From contig NZ_BCYX01000017.1 of the NCBI RefSeq assembly GCF_001598415.1, forward strand, positions 35,239 to 99,238: 64,000 nt of DNA. Direction: 5' to 3'. The notes beneath the pieces are model-generated. The model saw only the letters and a program-made list of their open reading frames with translations, was not told the DNA's origin and did not search any database. Shown piece by piece: positions 43,358 to 52,203 of the stretch (positions within the stretch are counted from its first letter, which is position 1; each line of letters begins with the position of its first letter). The position numbers and the translations under genes were made by a program. This DNA is from Sphingomonas mali NBRC 15500 (lineage in GTDB: Bacteria; Pseudomonadota; Alphaproteobacteria; Sphingomonadales; Sphingomonadaceae).

Positions 43358-44811
43358 GCAAACTGGCGACGCCGGCCCCGCGGCGGCTTTCGAACCGGAC
43401 TACGGCAAGCTACGGCTTCGGATCGGTCGCCTACGGCGTCAAGGATGCCGGATTCGGCACGTTCCTGCTGATCTTTTACAACCAGGTGGTCGGGCTCGAC
43501 GCCTCGACGGTCGGGTTGATCATCTTCGTCGCGCTCGTCTGCGACGCGTTCGTCGACCCGCTGATCGGCGTGTTGTCGGATCGCACGCGCGGGCGCTGGG
43601 GACGGCGTCATCCATGGATGTATTCGGCCGCGCTGCCGATCGCGATCGGATGGCTGTTGTTGTGGAATCCGCCGCATCTGAGCAGCGGGGCAACGCTTGC
43701 CTGGCTGTTCGTGACCGCGGTCGTCGTGCGCAGCGCGGTCAGTTGCTACGAAGTGCCGTCACAGGCGCTGACGCCCGAACTGACGTCGGATTATGACGAG
43801 CGCACGCGGATTACTTCCTACCGCTATCTGTTCGGCTGGGCAGGCGGTCTGTCGATCCTATTGCTCGCTTACGGCGTGTTCCTGACGCCGTCGGAAGCCT
43901 ATCCCAACGGGCTGCTCAATCGCGTCGGCTATGGCCATCTGGCGATCGCGAGCGCCGTCATCATGGTCGTTGCGATCCTGGCCTCGGCGCTCGGCACGCA
44001 TCATGAAATCGCGCGGTTGCCCAAAACGGTCGTACAAAGCCAGACGCTCGGCGGGCATTTCCGCGAGCTATGGGAAACGGTCAAGAATCGCGGGTTCCTG
44101 ATCCTGATGCTGGCCGGCATCTGCGCCTATACCAATCAAGGCATCAGCTACGCGTTGTCCAACTACACCTATAGCTACGTCTGGCAGTTCCAGTCCTGGA
44201 CGTTGCAGCTGTTGCCGTTCGCGCTGATGCTGGGTGCGGCGCTGGCCTTCGTCATCGCGCCGGCGGTCGGCAAGCGGATGAGCAAACCCCATGCCGCGAT
44301 GGGGTTCGTGCTGGCCGCTACGGTGTTCCACACCATGCCCTATTGGCTGCGCTTCGCCGGCGTCTTGCCGCCACCGGGATCGAGCGCGTTGGTGTTTCTG
44401 CTGCTGCCGATCTTCGTCACCGCGACGGCACTTAGCGTGTCGTCGTTCATCCTCGGCGCATCGATGATGGCCGACGTCGTCGAGGATTCGGAAGCGCGGA
44501 CCGGACGCCGGTCGGAAGGCGTCTATTTCGCCGGCTCGTTCTTCGTCCAGAAATGCACCTCGGGCCTGGGCATCATGATCGTCGGCCAGTTGCTCGACCT
44601 CGTATCCTTCCCCAAGGGTGCGAAGCCGGGCATGGTGCCGGTGGCGGTGATCGACCATCTGACGCTGGCCTTCATCCTGATCTACGGCTCGCTCGCGATC
44701 CTGGCGGCCATTCTGTTCTCCAAATTCCCGTTCGGGCGCACCGAGCATGAAGCGCGCCTCGAGCGGATGATCGCGGCGGCGGAGGCCGAAGGGGCACCGC
44801 ACGCGCCGTGA
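43354..44811 (+). CDS. MFS transporter, GPH (glycoside-pentoside-hexuronide)-like
   Basis: A 485-residue membrane transporter with about 12 helices. The N-terminal part YGFGSVAYGVKDAGFGTFLLIFY and DPLIGVLSDRTRGRWGRRHPWMY is typical of the GPH/MFS_2 branch, with the charged loop after helix 2. Later DVVEDSEARTGRRSEGVYFAGSFFVQK is also characteristic. Members import sugars or other organic solutes with cations. GTG start overlapping the SDR stop. Confidence 0.85.
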   Translation: MSKLATPAPRRLSNRTTASYGFGSVAYGVKDAGFGTFLLIFYNQVVGLDASTVGLIIFVALVCDAFVDPLIGVLSDRTRGRWGRRHPWMYSAALPIAIGWLLLWNPPHLSSGATLAWLFVTAVVVRSAVSCYEVPSQALTPELTSDYDERTRITSYRYLFGWAGGLSILLLAYGVFLTPSEAYPNGLLNRVGYGHLAIASAVIMVVAILASALGTHHEIARLPKTVVQSQTLGGHFRELWETVKNRGFLILMLAGICAYTNQGISYALSNYTYSYVWQFQSWTLQLLPFALMLGAALAFVIAPAVGKRMSKPHAAMGFVLAATVFHTMPYWLRFAGVLPPPGSSALVFLLLPIFVTATALSVSSFILGASMMADVVEDSEARTGRRSEGVYFAGSFFVQKCTSGLGIMIVGQLLDLVSFPKGAKPGMVPVAVIDHLTLAFILIYGSLAILAAILFSKFPFGRTEHEARLERMIAAAEAEGAPHAP

Positions 44812-45019
44812 CACCGGTAGCGATTCGGCGGATTTCGACCACAAAATGTGGGTGCGGCAGGCGTCCATCGGGTCCGCGCAGTACCCCATTTGGGCATTCA
44901 CCGGCGACGAAACACAGTTCGTCGTGAAAGGTTCCGTTCATCGTGCCGACAGGGTTCCCATGTCGGTTTTGTCCACCTAACCCACCATCAACACTTCAAC
45001 GGACCTTTTGGGGGGTCGC
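44812..45019. other. Intergenic region, 208 bp
   Basis: Gap between the transporter and the CHAP gene. It contains CCCACCATCAACACTTCAAC and a ribosome-site-like GGGGGG before the ATG. I see no RNA gene or strong hairpin. Confidence 0.4.
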
Positions 45020-45586
45020 ATGAAATTTGGTGGTTTGGCAGCGCGATTCGCGCTGGTGGCGCTCTGCGCCCTGGCGACGACGGTGCCGGCTCAGGCTCGG
45101 TTCTGGCAATGCGCTCCCTATGCGCGCGAGATTTCGGGCATCCAGATTTTCGGCAACGCCAACACCTGGTGGTCGCAGGCCGCCGGCAAATATGAGCGTG
45201 GCAATACGCCCAAGGTCGGATCGGTGCTCGCCTTCGCTTCGTTCGGCCGCATGCCGCTCGGCCATGTCGCAATGGTCTCGGGCATCGTCAACGACCACGA
45301 GATCCTGCTGACCCACGCCAATTGGTCGCGTCGCGGCGGCGTCGAATATAATGTCCGCGCGATCGACGTCTCGCCCCAAGGCGACTGGAGCGAGGTCAAG
45401 GTCTGGTACGGCCCGAACGGCGGCCTCGGCACCACGGTCTATCCGACCAAGGGTTTCATCTACGGCGCCGGGGCGCCCAAGATGGACAATGGCGATGACG
45501 AGCAGATCGATACGTCGCGCAGCAGCCAGACGATCGCCACGATCGCGCCGGTCGGTGCCCGCGGAGTGGTCGGCGTCCGCGACTGA
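45020..45586 (+). CDS. Secreted CHAP-domain (amidase/peptidase-like) protein
   Basis: A 188-residue precursor with a signal peptide ending near 27 (VPAQA). The CHAP core follows: RFWQCAPYAREISGI with nucleophile Cys31, PKVGSVLAFASFGRMPLGHVAMVSGI with His82, and LLTHANWS with the third active-site position. CHAP proteins usually cleave peptidoglycan peptides. The C-terminal ~50 residues are linker-like. It is a single gene, convergent with msrB. Confidence 0.88.
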   Translation: MKFGGLAARFALVALCALATTVPAQARFWQCAPYAREISGIQIFGNANTWWSQAAGKYERGNTPKVGSVLAFASFGRMPLGHVAMVSGIVNDHEILLTHANWSRRGGVEYNVRAIDVSPQGDWSEVKVWYGPNGGLGTTVYPTKGFIYGAGAPKMDNGDDEQIDTSRSSQTIATIAPVGARGVVGVRD

Positions 45587-45629
45587 GCAGGACCTACCCG
45601 TCATTGTAGCGAAAGTGTTGAGTTTACGC

Positions 45630-45726
45630 CTCCCCGGCGAAGGCCGGGGGCCAGCGGCAATCTACTCGCAGCGGCGGCGCGCCATCTCTACGACAGCGAA
45701 GCTGGGCCCCGGCCTTCGCCGGGGAG
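45630..45726. repeat. 97-bp paired palindrome, CTCCCCGGCGAAG family, copy 2
   Basis: CTCCCCGGCGAAGGCCGGGG at one end and CCCCGGCCTTCGCCGGGGAG at the other, with internal word cgccatctc. Same length and layout as 11651-11747. Lies between convergent genes. Confidence 0.8.
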
Positions 45727-45770
45727 GCGTCGATCGAATTCGGCCTAGGCAGACCTCGTCGGCCGACGCG

Positions 45771-46268
45771 CTACGCCTTACCCGGCGTGAAGTTCATCGC
45801 CGCACCGTTCATGCAATAGCGCAAGCCAGTCGGCTTGGGGCCATCGTCGAACACATGTCCGAGATGCCCGCCGCAGCGGCGGCAATGGACTTCGGTCCGC
45901 GTCATGCCCAGCGAACCGTCGTTGCGCGTCTTCACCGCGTTGGGCAGCGGTGCCCAGAAGCTCGGCCAGCCGGTCCCGCTGTCGAACTTGGTCTTCGACG
46001 AATAGAGCGGCAGCGCGCAGCCCTTGCACGAGAAGATGCCCGCGCGATGCTCGTTGTTGAGCGGGCTGGTATAGGGCGTTTCGGTCGCCTCATGCCGCAG
46101 CACCTGGTAAGAGAGCCCGGGCAGCCGTTTGCGCCATTCGGCGTCGCTCAACTGGAATTCGAACTTTTCGGGCGGCGAGGCAGGCGCGGCGCGGCAGCCG
46201 CCGAACAGCATCGTCGCGGCACCGGTGCCGGCCAAGGTCAGGAAATGGCGGCGGTCGAACGTCATCAT
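45771..46268 (-). CDS. msrB: Peptide-methionine (R)-S-oxide reductase, Tat-type lipoprotein
   Basis: A 165-residue MsrB. The N-terminus reads FDRRHFLTLAGTG, a twin-arginine motif, followed by LFGGC, a lipobox with Cys25, so the enzyme is probably exported folded and tethered. Zinc pairs are CKGC and CRRC; the catalytic Cys is in RYCMNGAAMNF near 152; TGWPSFW is conserved. It repairs oxidised methionine, here in the periplasm. It lies 76 bp downstream of a P450 on the same strand. Confidence 0.93.
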   Translation of the reverse strand: MMTFDRRHFLTLAGTGAATMLFGGCRAAPASPPEKFEFQLSDAEWRKRLPGLSYQVLRHEATETPYTSPLNNEHRAGIFSCKGCALPLYSSKTKFDSGTGWPSFWAPLPNAVKTRNDGSLGMTRTEVHCRRCGGHLGHVFDDGPKPTGLRYCMNGAAMNFTPGKA

Positions 46269-46344
46269 ACGGGCTCCATCGATCAGACCTATATAGGTAC
46301 GGACGATGAGCTCCGCAGGTTTCAACCCGCCGCGATTTCTGCGT

Positions 46345-47613
46345 TCAATATTTGCTGATCTCGACCGGCAGCTTGCGATAGCCATGGACGAAGCAGGCCG
46401 CGACGCGTTCGGGTTCGCCCAGCACGTTCACGCGCATGCGGCGCTTGGCCATTTCCTCGAGCAGTACGCTGATCTGAAGCTCGGCCAGACGCGCACCGAC
46501 GCAGCGATGGATGCCGTGGCCGAACGCCAGATGGCGCCGGGCATTGGGCCGGTCCACGACGATATTGTCGGCATCGTCGCCGAACACGGTCTCGTCGCGA
46601 TTGGCGGAGATGTACCAGAGGGCGAGCTTGTCGCCTTCCTTGATCATCTGCCCACCCAGCTCATAGTCCTGCGTCGCGGTGCGGCGCATGTGCGCGAGCG
46701 GCGTCTGCCAGCGGATGATTTCCTGGACGGCGTTGGGGATCAGTTCGGGGTTCGCCTCCAGCTTCGCGCGCTGGTCGGGGAACAGGTCGAGCCCATAAGC
46801 CGCCGCCGACATCGAGTTGCGCGTCGTGTCGTTCCCGCCGACGATCAGCAGGATGAGGTTGCCGAGGAACTCGTACTGATCCATCTCGGCCATCGCGTCC
46901 GAATGGATCATCATGCTGATCAGGTCCGGCGTGGGCTCCTTACCCACTTTCTGGTTCCAAAGATTCTGGAAGTAGGCGCCGCATTCGAACATGTGCTGCA
47001 GGCGTTCCGCACGCAGTTCGGGCGTCTTCACCAATTCGATATCGCCGGCCCAGTCCGACCAGAAGGTCAGCTTGCGGCGGTCTTCCCACGGGAAGTCGAA
47101 CAGGATCGCGAGCATCTGGGTGGTGAGCTCGATCGACACCTTGTCGACCCAGTCGAACCGTTCGCCCCAGGGAAGCGTGTCGAGGATTTCGGCGGTGCGA
47201 CGAACGATGTCGCCCTTCATCCGGACCATCTCGCTCGGCGTGAAGGCGGGCGCGACAGTGCGGCGCTGGCCGGTATGCTTGGGCCGGTCCATCGCGATGA
47301 ACATCGGCATCTTCACGTCGCTGTCGGGAAGGAAGTCGGCGAGCGTGATGCCACCCACTTCGGACGAGAAGATCTCGGGCAGCGATTCGGCCTCGACGAT
47401 CGGCTTGTAGGTGGAGATCGACCAATAGGGGCCGAAGTCCGAATGCTCGACCTTGTGGACCGGCGATTCGGCGCGGAGCTTCTTGAACGGCGCCTGCCAG
47501 ACGTCGTCGCGGTAGAGCTCGGCGCGGCTGACGTCGAGCGGATCGACCGGGCCTTCATATTTGAAGGTCGGACCCTTCGCCATCATCTCGGTCAGTTCGG
47601 CCTGAGTCGCCAT
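46345..47613 (-). CDS. Cytochrome P450, CYP153-type alkane hydroxylase
   Basis: A 422-residue soluble P450. The heme motif FGHGIHRCVG ends near Cys371; the I-helix is LILLIVGGNDTTRNSMSAAA; the ExxR helix is in NAVQEIIRWQTPLAHMRR. GGNDTTRNSM and WQTPLAHMRR are, as I recall, hallmarks of CYP153, terminal hydroxylases of alkanes and fatty acids. These need a ferredoxin and reductase, usually adjacent; none is here, though a suitable ferredoxin begins at 1-195. AGGAGAG precedes the ATG at 47613. Confidence 0.9.
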   Translation of the reverse strand: MATQAELTEMMAKGPTFKYEGPVDPLDVSRAELYRDDVWQAPFKKLRAESPVHKVEHSDFGPYWSISTYKPIVEAESLPEIFSSEVGGITLADFLPDSDVKMPMFIAMDRPKHTGQRRTVAPAFTPSEMVRMKGDIVRRTAEILDTLPWGERFDWVDKVSIELTTQMLAILFDFPWEDRRKLTFWSDWAGDIELVKTPELRAERLQHMFECGAYFQNLWNQKVGKEPTPDLISMMIHSDAMAEMDQYEFLGNLILLIVGGNDTTRNSMSAAAYGLDLFPDQRAKLEANPELIPNAVQEIIRWQTPLAHMRRTATQDYELGGQMIKEGDKLALWYISANRDETVFGDDADNIVVDRPNARRHLAFGHGIHRCVGARLAELQISVLLEEMAKRRMRVNVLGEPERVAACFVHGYRKLPVEISKY

Positions 47614-47677
47614 GCCCACTCTCCTATATATGGGCCGAAACAAACCTATACTTACACAGATGTCAATAGTGAAGCGG

Positions 47678-48922
47678 CTAGCTGCTCGCGGGCTGCGGTT
47701 GCTTGCGTTTGCGCCTCGGGCCCTCGCCCGACTTGAGCACGCCGCGGCGGAACCAGCGCGCGCCGAGCGAGATCACCAGCGACACCCATAGCAATTGCCA
47801 CAGGATCGCGACGGCGTGGGGCCATAGCGCGGACGAATTGGCGGCATGCGCGGCCATCGCCATCGGCGAGCTGAACGGGAAAATCTCCGCGATCCAGGCG
47901 ATCGTGCTCCCGGGCCTGCCGGCGGCGGCGGTCGACATACCGACATTGGCCATTTGGACAACGGTCATCGGCAGCGCCATCAACTGAAGCTCGCGCTGGG
48001 TGGAGGCCTGCGCGCCGAGGATCAGATAGACCGCGCCGATCAGCAGATACGACATGACGAAATAGGCGAGGAACAGCAACGCGAAGACCGGCTTGCCGAC
48101 CGCCGGCGCCACACCCGCTAGCGCCGCCGCCATGCCGGTGGGCAGGATGCTGGTGACCTGGCTGGCGACCGTGCCCCAGAAGCCGACGAACAGCAGAGCA
48201 ACGCCGAACATGCCGATCAACTTGCCGAAGAACACCGATTCGAGCGGCACCGCGGCGGCGAGTACTTCGATCACCTTGTTGCTGCGCTCCTCCGCCATCG
48301 TGCCCATCGTCAGGCCGGCGAGGAACAGGGTCAGCAGGAAGATCGCCATGACGGCGAACAAGGCCGCGGCATTATGGCCGCTGGTGGTCACGACGGTGCG
48401 GACGATCTTTATCTTGGCCGGCGTGCTCAGCGGCGCGGTCGAGCCGAGCTTCTGCGCGCGCATCGTCTGCTCGGCGAGTCCCGCGAGATAATCCGCTTCG
48501 TTGCGCCCGCCGCCGCCATAGACGATCGTCGGGCGTTCGAGCGGACCATAAAGCGCCGCGTCGACATCGCCGTCACGGCCCAACACCCGCGCCCGCGCCT
48601 GGGCGGCGGGATCGCCCGACGGTGTCACGACGTCGAGCGGGGGAGGGATGTCGCCATGGCCGAAGACCTGGCGCAACTGTCGGTCGGTCGCGACGATCGC
48701 CGCCGCCTGGTCGGGCGCGGCGATCACGACGATCCGCGCGCGGTCGGCCGCACCCTGCGCCATGCTCGACGCGCCGAACCCGCCGGCCGCGCCGAACAGG
48801 ATCGTGAACATCGGCGACAGCAGGAACAGCAGGAACGTCGGAGTGAACACGGTGGCGATGAAATCGCGCCGGGCAACGGTCATCGCCTGGCGTAGCGCGC
48901 GACGGAAATTGCCGGTCATCAC
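47678..48922 (-). CDS. ABC transporter permease (NatB-type)
   Basis: A 414-residue ABC-2 type permease. One helix near the N-terminus (VFTPTFLLFLLSPMFTILFG) is followed by a ~140-residue extracytoplasmic domain and a C-terminal bundle of five to six helices, including LTMGTMAEERSNKVIEVLAAAVPLESVFFGKLIGM, typical of NatB/ABC-2 exporters. Its ATG overlaps the stop of the ATPase gene upstream (ATGA). The pair would export Na+ or a small molecule; the substrate is not clear. Confidence 0.9.
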   Translation of the reverse strand: MMTGNFRRALRQAMTVARRDFIATVFTPTFLLFLLSPMFTILFGAAGGFGASSMAQGAADRARIVVIAAPDQAAAIVATDRQLRQVFGHGDIPPPLDVVTPSGDPAAQARARVLGRDGDVDAALYGPLERPTIVYGGGGRNEADYLAGLAEQTMRAQKLGSTAPLSTPAKIKIVRTVVTTSGHNAAALFAVMAIFLLTLFLAGLTMGTMAEERSNKVIEVLAAAVPLESVFFGKLIGMFGVALLFVGFWGTVASQVTSILPTGMAAALAGVAPAVGKPVFALLFLAYFVMSYLLIGAVYLILGAQASTQRELQLMALPMTVVQMANVGMSTAAAGRPGSTIAWIAEIFPFSSPMAMAAHAANSSALWPHAVAILWQLLWVSLVISLGARWFRRGVLKSGEGPRRKRKQPQPASS

Positions 48923-49848
48923 AGCGCCTCCGCTTCAGCCTGGGCAAGCGCTTCGGCGCCGACAATGCGCACGAAAGCATCGTGCAGCCCGGGACGCTCG
49001 ATCGACAGGCCGGCCACGCCAAAACCCGATTGCGTCAGCTTGAGCAGCAATGCCTCCACCCCGTCATCGGCGACCGGGAATACCCAGTCGCGGCCATTAT
49101 GCTGGGCGTCGGCAGGCAGTATGGCCGCCACTTCCGGTCCGTCGCGTTCGGGTTGATAATGCGCGCGCATCGGCAGCATGCCACGCGCGTCGGCGACGGT
49201 CCCCTCGAACCGGCGCTTCCCGCCGGCGATGATCGCCAGGCGGTCGCACAGGCGTTCGGCATGCGCCATCACATGAGTCGAGAACAGGACGGTGGCGCCG
49301 CGCGCCTGCTCGGCGCGGATCAATCGCTCGAGCCCTTCCTGGTTGACCGGGTCGAGCCCCGAAAAAGGCTCGTCGAGCACCAGCAGATCGGGCTGGTGGA
49401 CGACCGATCCGAGCAGCTGGACCAGCTGCGCCATGCCCTTCGACAATTTGCGGATCTTGAAATCGACCGCATAGCCCAGGCCGGCCTGTTCCATCATCTC
49501 GATCGCGCGCTTGCGCCCGATTTTCCAGGGCAGGCCGCGCAGGGCGCCCATGAAGGCGATCGCTTCGCGGGCCTTCATCTGCGGATAGAGGCCGCGTTCC
49601 TCGGGGAGATAGCCGACCTGGTCGCTCGCCTCGCGCGGGCGGTCGCGGCCGAGCAGGGTGCGCTCGCCTTCGTCGGGCTCGATGATCCCCAGCAACATGC
49701 GCAAGGTCGTGGTCTTGCCCGCGCCGTTAGGGCCGAGCACGCCATAGATCGTGCCGGTCGGCACCGCGAGGTCGACGCCGTCGACCACCCGCCGCCCACC
49801 GAAATTTTTGACGAGGCCGTGGGCGGTGACGGCCAGAGACTGAGACAC
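48919..49848 (-). CDS. ABC transporter ATP-binding protein (NatA-type)
   Basis: A 309-residue ABC ATPase: Walker A LGPNGAGKTTTLRMLLG near 38-54, signature LSKGMAQLVQLLGS (an atypical LSKGM in place of LSGGQ, common in NatA-like proteins), Walker B LLVLDEPFSGLDP, and H-loop STHVMAHAERL. The C-terminal ~90 residues follow the NatA pattern. It is the first gene of a coupled pair with the permease at 47678-48922, divergent from queG. Confidence 0.92.
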   Translation of the reverse strand: MSQSLAVTAHGLVKNFGGRRVVDGVDLAVPTGTIYGVLGPNGAGKTTTLRMLLGIIEPDEGERTLLGRDRPREASDQVGYLPEERGLYPQMKAREAIAFMGALRGLPWKIGRKRAIEMMEQAGLGYAVDFKIRKLSKGMAQLVQLLGSVVHQPDLLVLDEPFSGLDPVNQEGLERLIRAEQARGATVLFSTHVMAHAERLCDRLAIIAGGKRRFEGTVADARGMLPMRAHYQPERDGPEVAAILPADAQHNGRDWVFPVADDGVEALLLKLTQSGFGVAGLSIERPGLHDAFVRIVGAEALAQAEAEAL

Positions 49849-49889
49849 GCGACCTCCCTCGATTGGTTCGTCCGTGGTAGCGGGGCGAA

Positions 49890-50957
49890 GTGACCGAACA
49901 CAAGCTATTCGAAGACCGCTTGCGCGACGAAGCCTTAAGGCTGGGTTTCGCCGCTATCGGCATGGCGCGCGCCGACGCCGCGCCGCGCTCGGGCGAGCGG
50001 CTGCGCCAATGGCTGGCGGAAGGCCGCCATGGCGAGATGATCTGGATGGAGGAGCGCGCGCACCACCGCGCCGCGCCGGCGGCGCTGTGGCCTGAGGTCA
50101 GAAGCGTGATCGCGCTCGGCATGAGCTATGCGCCGGGGCGCGATCCGCTGGCACTGGCGGGCGAGGGCGATCGCGGGCGCATCTCGATCTATGCGCAGGG
50201 CAGCGACTATCACGATCTCGTCAAGCGGACGCTCAAGGCGCTGGCGCGGTGGATCGTGGCGGAAGCGCCGGGCAGCGACCTCAAGGTGTTCGTCGACACC
50301 GCTCCGGTGATGGAAAAGCCGCTGGCCGAGGCGGCGGGATTGGGCTGGCAAGGCAAGCATACCAATCTGGTCAGTCGCGATCACGGCAGCTGGCTGTTCC
50401 TGGGCGCGATCTACACCACGCTCGACCTCGCGCCCGATCAGGCGGGGCGCGATCGCTGCGGCTCGTGCGACGCGTGCCAGCGATCATGTCCGACCGATGC
50501 GTTTCCCGCACCCTATCGGCTCGATGCGCGGCGGTGCATTTCCTATCTGACGATCGAGCATAAGGGACCAGTGCCGGAGGAATTCCGCGCGGCGCTCGGC
50601 AATCGCATCTATGGCTGCGACGATTGCCTGGCAGTCTGCCCGTGGAACAAGTTCGCCTCGGTGGCGGCAGCCAACCGCGCGTTCCTGCCGCGGGCGGAGC
50701 TGGCGGCGCCGCGGCTGGCCGATTTGCTCGCGCTCGACGATGCCGGGTTTCGCCAGGTGTTTTCGGGGTCGCCGATCAAGCGGATCGGACGCGATCGCAT
50801 GGTCCGCAATGCGGCCTATGCCGCGGGGAATAGCGGGGACATTGGACTGGTGCCGGTGCTGGAGGCGTTACGCGACGACGCGTCGGACGTGGTGCGCGAC
50901 GCTGCGGGCTGGGCGCTGGTGCAGCTAAGTTCCCCTCCCGCTCGCGGGAGGGGCTAG
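49890..50957 (+). CDS. queG: Epoxyqueuosine reductase
   Basis: A 355-residue cobalamin and iron-sulfur enzyme making queuosine in tRNA. Cluster motifs are [16 protein letters not shown] and [25 protein letters not shown] is conserved. A HEAT-like tail follows. The GTG at 49890 is the likely start. The last nine codons (SSPPARGRG) and the stop TAG come from a GC-rich palindromic repeat at 50932-50953, so the original C-terminus was probably changed by repeat insertion. Confidence 0.94.
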   Translation: MTEHKLFEDRLRDEALRLGFAAIGMARADAAPRSGERLRQWLAEGRHGEMIWMEERAHHRAAPAALWPEVRSVIALGMSYAPGRDPLALAGEGDRGRISIYAQGSDYHDLVKRTLKALARWIVAEAPGSDLKVFVDTAPVMEKPLAEAAGLGWQGKHTNLVSRDHGSWLFLGAIYTTLDLAPDQAGRDRCGSCDACQRSCPTDAFPAPYRLDARRCISYLTIEHKGPVPEEFRAALGNRIYGCDDCLAVCPWNKFASVAAANRAFLPRAELAAPRLADLLALDDAGFRQVFSGSPIKRIGRDRMVRNAAYAAGNSGDIGLVPVLEALRDDASDVVRDAAGWALVQLSSPPARGRG

Positions 50958-51009
50958 GGGAGGGCATGTATCTCAAGGGCTGAGGTGCGACAGACCCTCC
51001 CCCCGCCCC
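50932..51009. repeat. GC-rich palindrome pair, left part
   Basis: CCCCTCCCG..CGGGAGGGG at 50932-50953 with tail ctaggggagggc; the opposing half (accctcccc, 50994 onward) is interrupted by the Y-shaped unit and resumes as gcaagcgggagggg at about 51074-51087. Confidence 0.75.
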
Positions 51010-51071
51010 GTTCCAGGTAAACAGTCCCCCGGACTGTTTAGGTTGCGCCGGGGGCGCAACCGACCTGGAAC
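51010..51071. repeat. Y-shaped structured unit, copy 2
   Basis: Outer arms GTTCCAGGT/ACCTGGAAC (51010-51018, 51063-51071) enclose two 9-3-9 hairpins: AAACAGTCC-ccc-GGACTGTTT (51019-51039) and GGTTGCGCC-ggg-GGCGCAACC (51041-51061). On the reverse strand the unpaired bases (c, ccc, t, ggg) are the same, in order, as in 40075-40132, while most stem bases differ by compensatory change. Confidence 0.8.
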
Positions 51072-51090
51072 GCGCAAGCGGGAGGGGAGT

Positions 51091-51465
51091 TTATTTCCCG
51101 CCATTCCGCCGCGCCAGCGCCGCGACGCAACTCGCGCGGTCGATTGGGCTGCCGTCGGGCTGGCGAGCATCGAGATAGGTCACTGTCGCTTCCCCGCCGT
51201 TCTTGCCCGGATAGAGATAGGTATCGAGCACGCAGAACGTGCCCTGGAATTGCAGCTTGCGCGCCGTGCCTTCGCGGACATCGGCATTGGCGGCGCCGAA
51301 TAATTGGGTGAGTCCGGCGGCATTCTGCCCCATTACCCGCTCCAGGCCGCTTGTCGGCTGGGTCGGCCTGACGACCACGGTCGGCATTGCGGGGCGTGCC
51401 AACGTCGTCTCTCCGCAGCCCGCGACCAGCAGCGCGAGCCCCGCGACGGCCAATATAGCTTTCAT
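51091..51465 (-). CDS. Putative lipoprotein
   Basis: A 124-residue protein with signal sequence and lipobox ALLVAGC (Cys17). The mature part includes LERVMGQNAAGLTQLFGAANADVREGTARKLQFQGTFCVLDTYLYPG and a C-terminal DRASCVAALARR with a second Cys pair. I recognise no named family beyond small lipoproteins of this shape in sphingomonads. Its ATG overlaps the stop of the EI24 gene (ATGA), so the two are coupled. Confidence 0.8.
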   Translation of the reverse strand: MKAILAVAGLALLVAGCGETTLARPAMPTVVVRPTQPTSGLERVMGQNAAGLTQLFGAANADVREGTARKLQFQGTFCVLDTYLYPGKNGGEATVTYLDARQPDGSPIDRASCVAALARRNGGK

Positions 51466-52142
51466 CCTCGTCTCCCGTGAAACAGATGCGCCGCCATCGC
51501 CGCGCCCAGGATCGGGGCGAACAGGTTGACGACGGGCAATGTCAGCAATCCCGAAACGATCACGCCCAATTCCCACCGCACCCATCGCGTCGAGGCGCGC
51601 CATGCCTTCATCTCGGACGGCGCGATATGCCGTGCCGCAACCATCTCGCCCAGATCGACTCCCAACAGCCAGCCATTGGCGGCGAAGAACAGCAGGGGCG
51701 TGCCGAATCCGGTCAGCAGGAGCAGGATATAGGCCGGGGCGAGCACCAGATTGACCGCCAGCGCGCGCCCGGCGGACCGTAGCCCCATGTGCAACGACCG
51801 CGCGAACGGCACGTCATGCGCGCTCGCCAGCGCGTCGGGATAATGTTTGCGCTCGACCTCGATCACGATCTCGTCGCCGAACAGGCCGATCACCGCGATC
51901 GCCACCGCGCGGAACAATACCCAGCCGAACAGGAGCGTCACGACGAACTCGCCGATGACCGCAAGACCGGCGGCGTTCTCGCCCCAACCGAGTTGATCGA
52001 CGAACAGCCATTGCGTTCCGAACCACAGCCCGGCGCCGAGCAGCAGGAAGACCAGCAGAGTCAGCCCGATCGATTTCAGGAAGACGCGCAGGATCGCGGG
52101 ATCGGTGAGTTGCCCGAGCGACAGGAGGAAAGCGCGGATCAT
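51462..52142 (-). CDS. EI24-domain membrane protein (CysZ-like)
   Basis: A 226-residue inner-membrane protein with about four to five hydrophobic segments. The start AFLLSLGQLTDPAILRVFLKSIGLTLLVFLLLG and the motif DEIVIEVERKHYPDAL are typical of EI24 proteins. The E. coli member CysZ takes up sulfate, but many EI24 proteins lack a known role and no cys gene is near. It is coupled to the downstream lipoprotein gene and divergent from adenosine kinase. Confidence 0.88.
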   Translation of the reverse strand: MIRAFLLSLGQLTDPAILRVFLKSIGLTLLVFLLLGAGLWFGTQWLFVDQLGWGENAAGLAVIGEFVVTLLFGWVLFRAVAIAVIGLFGDEIVIEVERKHYPDALASAHDVPFARSLHMGLRSAGRALAVNLVLAPAYILLLLTGFGTPLLFFAANGWLLGVDLGEMVAARHIAPSEMKAWRASTRWVRWELGVIVSGLLTLPVVNLFAPILGAAMAAHLFHGRRG

Positions 52143-52203
52143 CGTTGCTTCTGTCTAGCGGCGGCGATACGGCGCGGCCAACCATTTCCCGGAGATATCT
52201 GAC

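Noticed and set aside
44812..45019. Small RNA gene before the CHAP gene
   Set aside because: No strong hairpin, terminator or promoter could be supported.
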